Assembly (NCBI GenBank): GCA_030549335.1
Contig: CM060193.1
Location: 62,111,646 to 62,175,645 of the forward strand
Direction of reading: 5' to 3'
From: Pontederia crassipes
Lineage: Eukaryota > Streptophyta > Magnoliopsida > Commelinales > Pontederiaceae
Length of the DNA: 64,000 nt
In this document: one piece after another, positions 60,604 through 64,000 of the stretch
How the letters are laid out: the number at the start of each line of letters is the position of its first letter
How positions within the stretch are numbered: the first letter of the stretch is position 1
Made by a program: the position numbers and the translations under genes
Notes under the pieces: model-generated
Seen by the model: only the letters and a program-made list of their open reading frames with translations
Databases searched by the model: none
Told to the model about the DNA's origin: nothing

Positions 60604-61350
60604 TTATAACCTCCTTAAAAGATAATTCGTCCTCGAATTTTGCATGAGGTGGAGGATTTACTGAGAAAATACGAGAACTCTTGGCACATTCCCAACTCGA
60701 ACTTTCATGTTACCTCTTCGTCTTGGTGGGACACGAGGCTACTTGGACTGTGGGTACATGTTTATTCTTTCGATGTTGTACCTTGCGTTCATAATATGAG
60801 TCTAACGCTTGACCAAAGTGAGGTGTATGGCTAGATTATAATCTTGGCATCCTAGCGGCGATATTTCTCAAGATTGGAAATGTGGATTGCCTCATGTATT
60901 CCCTTAGAAGAAGAAGATAGTGACAACTTATATGAAGCCTCAACAATATTTTCAATTGTCCACATATCAAGGGCTGAGTTTTCCTCACTTGCTGAATTAC
61001 CCTTTTCATAAGAAATAGTTTTAGCATAACTTATCCACCAGTCTGAAGGCTCTAATCTTGTCTGTCTTTATCTACATAATTTTTCTATCTATCTTGTGCA
61101 GTCTGTAACATCTTCCCTATCTTATCCACCATTTCAACATTCTTTGAGTACTCCACTACTTCTTTCACCTTCTCTATACTCAAAATATTTTCTTCATCCA
61201 CTTCACCCAATGAGTAGGTGAGCGATAGTGTCACCAATACAAAGTTCCAAATGATGTCTTGACGGTGTTCGAATGATAATGATCATTCCAAAGGAATTTG
61301 GTTCAACTTAAAGGATCATATCTATTAACATGTATTTCTTATTCTACTAT
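60604..61350 (-). pseudogene. degraded gypsy pol 3' end
   Basis: On the minus strand, broken by several stops, one can read EMVDKIGKMLQTAQDR and then KNYVDK. This is the integrase C-terminal linker seen in many gypsy elements. HISNLEKYRR lies nearer the end, matching the usual FHVSxLRKY motif. This agrees with the minus-strand LTR to its left. Everything upstream is too decayed to name. Confidence 0.45.
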
Positions 61351-63438
61351 CCTCCAAGTATATAACATTTTAACTACCAGAGCCAATAATCTCCCTAACA
61401 GGAGTGTTAGTGGACATTCTTATCATTATTTTCAATCGTATTAGTAAATTTGAACTTAATGAGCAAACACTACATCTACTCTTCTGAAATTACATTCAAT
61501 TATAATTTTTCACATCACATATACTTACTATCATTTCATATTTGACCTATCCCCAACCTATGTTAATTATATTGATCATACTCCAACATTGTCTTGGGTC
61601 TTTATACCTACCATTTATTATACTTTTCAACATTCTATCCCTTCCTATGAAATATTTATATTTCTAAATCATTTAACATTTGAATTAGAAGAGAAATTTA
61701 TCACCATTTCATAGCATTGTAAGCTCTAAAGATTAATGCATATGTGAGTTAAATTACAATATAACTACTAAGCCGATATACGTTTGCCCTCCATAGCCAT
61801 CGATTCGATATACCTCTGAAATCCACGGCCCTTGCTCTATCATCCATAAGTATTCAAGCTTCAAGGTTAATAATCCATTTGTATTCAATGAAAATCAACG
61901 TTTATCGTCGTCTAATAACAATACTCTAGTAATGTAATACGATGATAGTCATTTGAAGATATAGTCACTTTACCTTCAGTTTAGATCAAATGTTATGAGG
62001 CATATAACAAAGTACTAAGATAGATAATTGTCGATTGAGAATATTTGGAATTAATCAAGAGTCTTACAAATCATTTGAGGGTGAATCATTCTTGGTATAA
62101 TTACACTACTTGAAATAAGGTGATTCATTGATCAGCGTCATTCGATATCCCTCCTATGACTCGATCAGTTGTATTAATACTTTATTCGATAATTTGATCA
62201 TGGGGTTGTTTTCATCTTTAATCCTCTCGGTCTTACATTGCATTATCTTCAATTGATCTTTTTCTTACAATGCCATATCATATAATTTCATAGAAGGCTA
62301 ATGGTTACACATTACCACACCGAGTATTTTTCTTCTTGAGTGGAGTATCTTTCAACTCCATGCATAAGGGAATGAATCAGTATAATAATCATAGGGAAGT
62401 TAAAACACTCCGAATCACTGTTAAGATCGAACGATATCTACGATGAGGGGTCGATCACATAGTACAATCTAATTCTTAATGAACAAAATGATTTATGCAC
62501 ACTATCTAACATAAGTCCTTAGTAAAACATCATGAATGCAAGTAAACATATTGAACGAATTCAAATAATTAGACAGGAAACAAAGCAACCAACAAAATAC
62601 AAGACAAACAATCATCTTTCTTCTTGCATATCATTTCATTGTCCTTTGCATTGATAGTATCTTGTAGCACATGTAAAAGGTTCGGGATATCCTTATGGTT
62701 GGAAAGGAGAACCAATCCAAATATAAGACATGATCAAATCATGAGTGATTCACTTGATTAAGATAAAATCCTAAATATTTTTCATCATATTGACGTTGAG
62801 GCATCTTAGAGAATGTTTTACATCTTAGAGGACATTTTATGTATTATCTGATGGCTTGCTTAACCCATTATTTAAATATATATAGGTTTTATTTTTCCTC
62901 TTGAACTATCAATCATGATTATGTGATTAATTACCCTATACGATTTGGACATTATTATCAAAACTAATAAATATATCCATAGTCAAAATAAATCAATTGA
63001 AAATTTATAGTTCACTTCATAATCGTCCTTCTCAGGTGCATAACTTGCTTCTCTAGTAACTTTGTAGGGGACTTATAAAATACCTCATGCATTACCTTAG
63101 CCCCCCGTACTTTCTTAAATTTGTTCACTTGATTTTTTTTATATCTTTTAATACTTAATGGTTGGGGCTCCTATCTTCCTTAAGCATATCTCAGTCAAGA
63201 GACTTTAAATCTTTTCGAAATTTCCCCCATTCATTTAATCCTTTCATGCATTGCTTGTTCTTATATAATTCTTTTATTTTTTCTTGTATCAGCCATATTA
63301 GTATATCTTGGAAATATATTTACACTACAATGATAGGTAACTCGTTTTATTAGTAATATATCTTCATATTATGGTCATTTCAATTCTACTATATACTAAA
63401 CTAACTTAATTAAATTAAATCTATTTACACACACACAC

Positions 63439-63485
<47 letters not shown>

Positions 63486-64000
63486 ATACTATGCTATATG
63501 TGCATATGCATATGAGTATGCTAGATCTAAATGTTTGATTAAGTCAGAAGTCACTTACTTACTGAAAATTTCTTCTAACATTTATTCAAATCAATGTGAC
63601 CTCTGAACCTTTTAAATTTCTATATTTGCCCATCCTTACATGATTCTTGGACAGCTCACTAATATTTAGATGTCAAACCAATATTACATAATTTGAACAT
63701 GATTAATAATTCTAATTCCTATTTCCAATATAAGAAAATCTAACTAGAAATTTGTATAACTAATTTGGATTTGCTTAGGACCTTTATCAGCGTAATATAG
63801 GGGTCATACAAAGTCTAAGGCACAAAAAGCGTTATGGGTCCCTACTTATCAATATAAACATATAAGATAATTCATTAAACTCCTATCTTGGTAAATCAAT
63901 AGAATCACATGAGTCATATCAATAACTCATAACTTAAGCATGCTTGGTTTCATATCATCTCACACCTACTTGTTGTGTGAGGCGAATCTTTTGTTTACTT
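61351..64000. other. AT-rich gene-free DNA
   Basis: No gene is recognised; this may be further decayed interior of the minus-strand gypsy element. A (CA)n(TA)n microsatellite lies at about 63428-63482. Confidence 0.5.

Noticed and set aside
1..64000. CRISPR arrays, operons, phage, rRNA or tRNA genes, or a clustered pathway
   Set aside because: None was seen on either strand. The window is eukaryotic nuclear DNA, and the host genes are functionally unrelated.

Overview
This window looks like nuclear DNA of a flowering plant, probably a monocot. Host genes are split by GT-AG introns and separated by AT-rich DNA, and retrotransposons and their remains fill much of the rest. Two intact-looking genes are clear orthologues of plant proteins: TPLATE, and a WDR20/CreC-like WD40 protein. 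The first TPLATE exon is much more GC-rich than the later ones, a gradient common in monocots, but I cannot name a species.

Layout. 1-6740: decayed Ty1/copia element 1, preceded by AT-rich DNA with a SINE remnant. 6740-10060: AT-rich, gene-free. 10062-16202: a RING-H2 (ATL-type) gene on the minus strand, cut in two by a nearly complete Ty3/gypsy chromovirus with 540-bp LTRs and a 5-bp target duplication. 16254-17256: a CT-rich leader, a stray copy of part of a WD40-gene exon, and a DMP (DUF679) pseudogene fragment. 17260-22700: gene-free. 22703-27099: WD40 gene, 11 exons, 551 codons. 28302-35622 (minus): TPLATE, 7 exons, 1161 codons, convergent with the WD40 gene. 37854-41492: RNF170-like RING plus DUF1232 membrane E3 ligase, 5 exons, divergent from TPLATE. 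44099-48843: Ty1/copia element 2 with both LTRs. 49032-51959 (minus): NRT1/PTR (NPF) transporter gene, frameshifted in its central linker. 53900-57240: degenerate tandem array carrying three copies of one exon of a Shaker-type K+ channel. 57240-64000: low-complexity DNA, possible CACTA ends, a ~2.1-kb LTR and degraded antisense gypsy pol.

A (TTG)n-tailed SINE (AU/TS-like) occurs five times. Three copies have exact 16-bp target duplications, and four of the five lie in introns of host genes. The working genes have unrelated roles: TPLATE in clathrin-mediated endocytosis, an RNF170-like ubiquitin ligase, and a WD40 protein of the UBP12/46-activator type. They are neighbours, not a pathway. I found no operon-like or clustered pathway and no sign of a wholly new system. 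The most unusual structures are the retrotransposon-split ATL gene, the K+ channel exon array, the cluster of gene fragments near 16-17 kb, and a GC-AG intron carrying a SINE.
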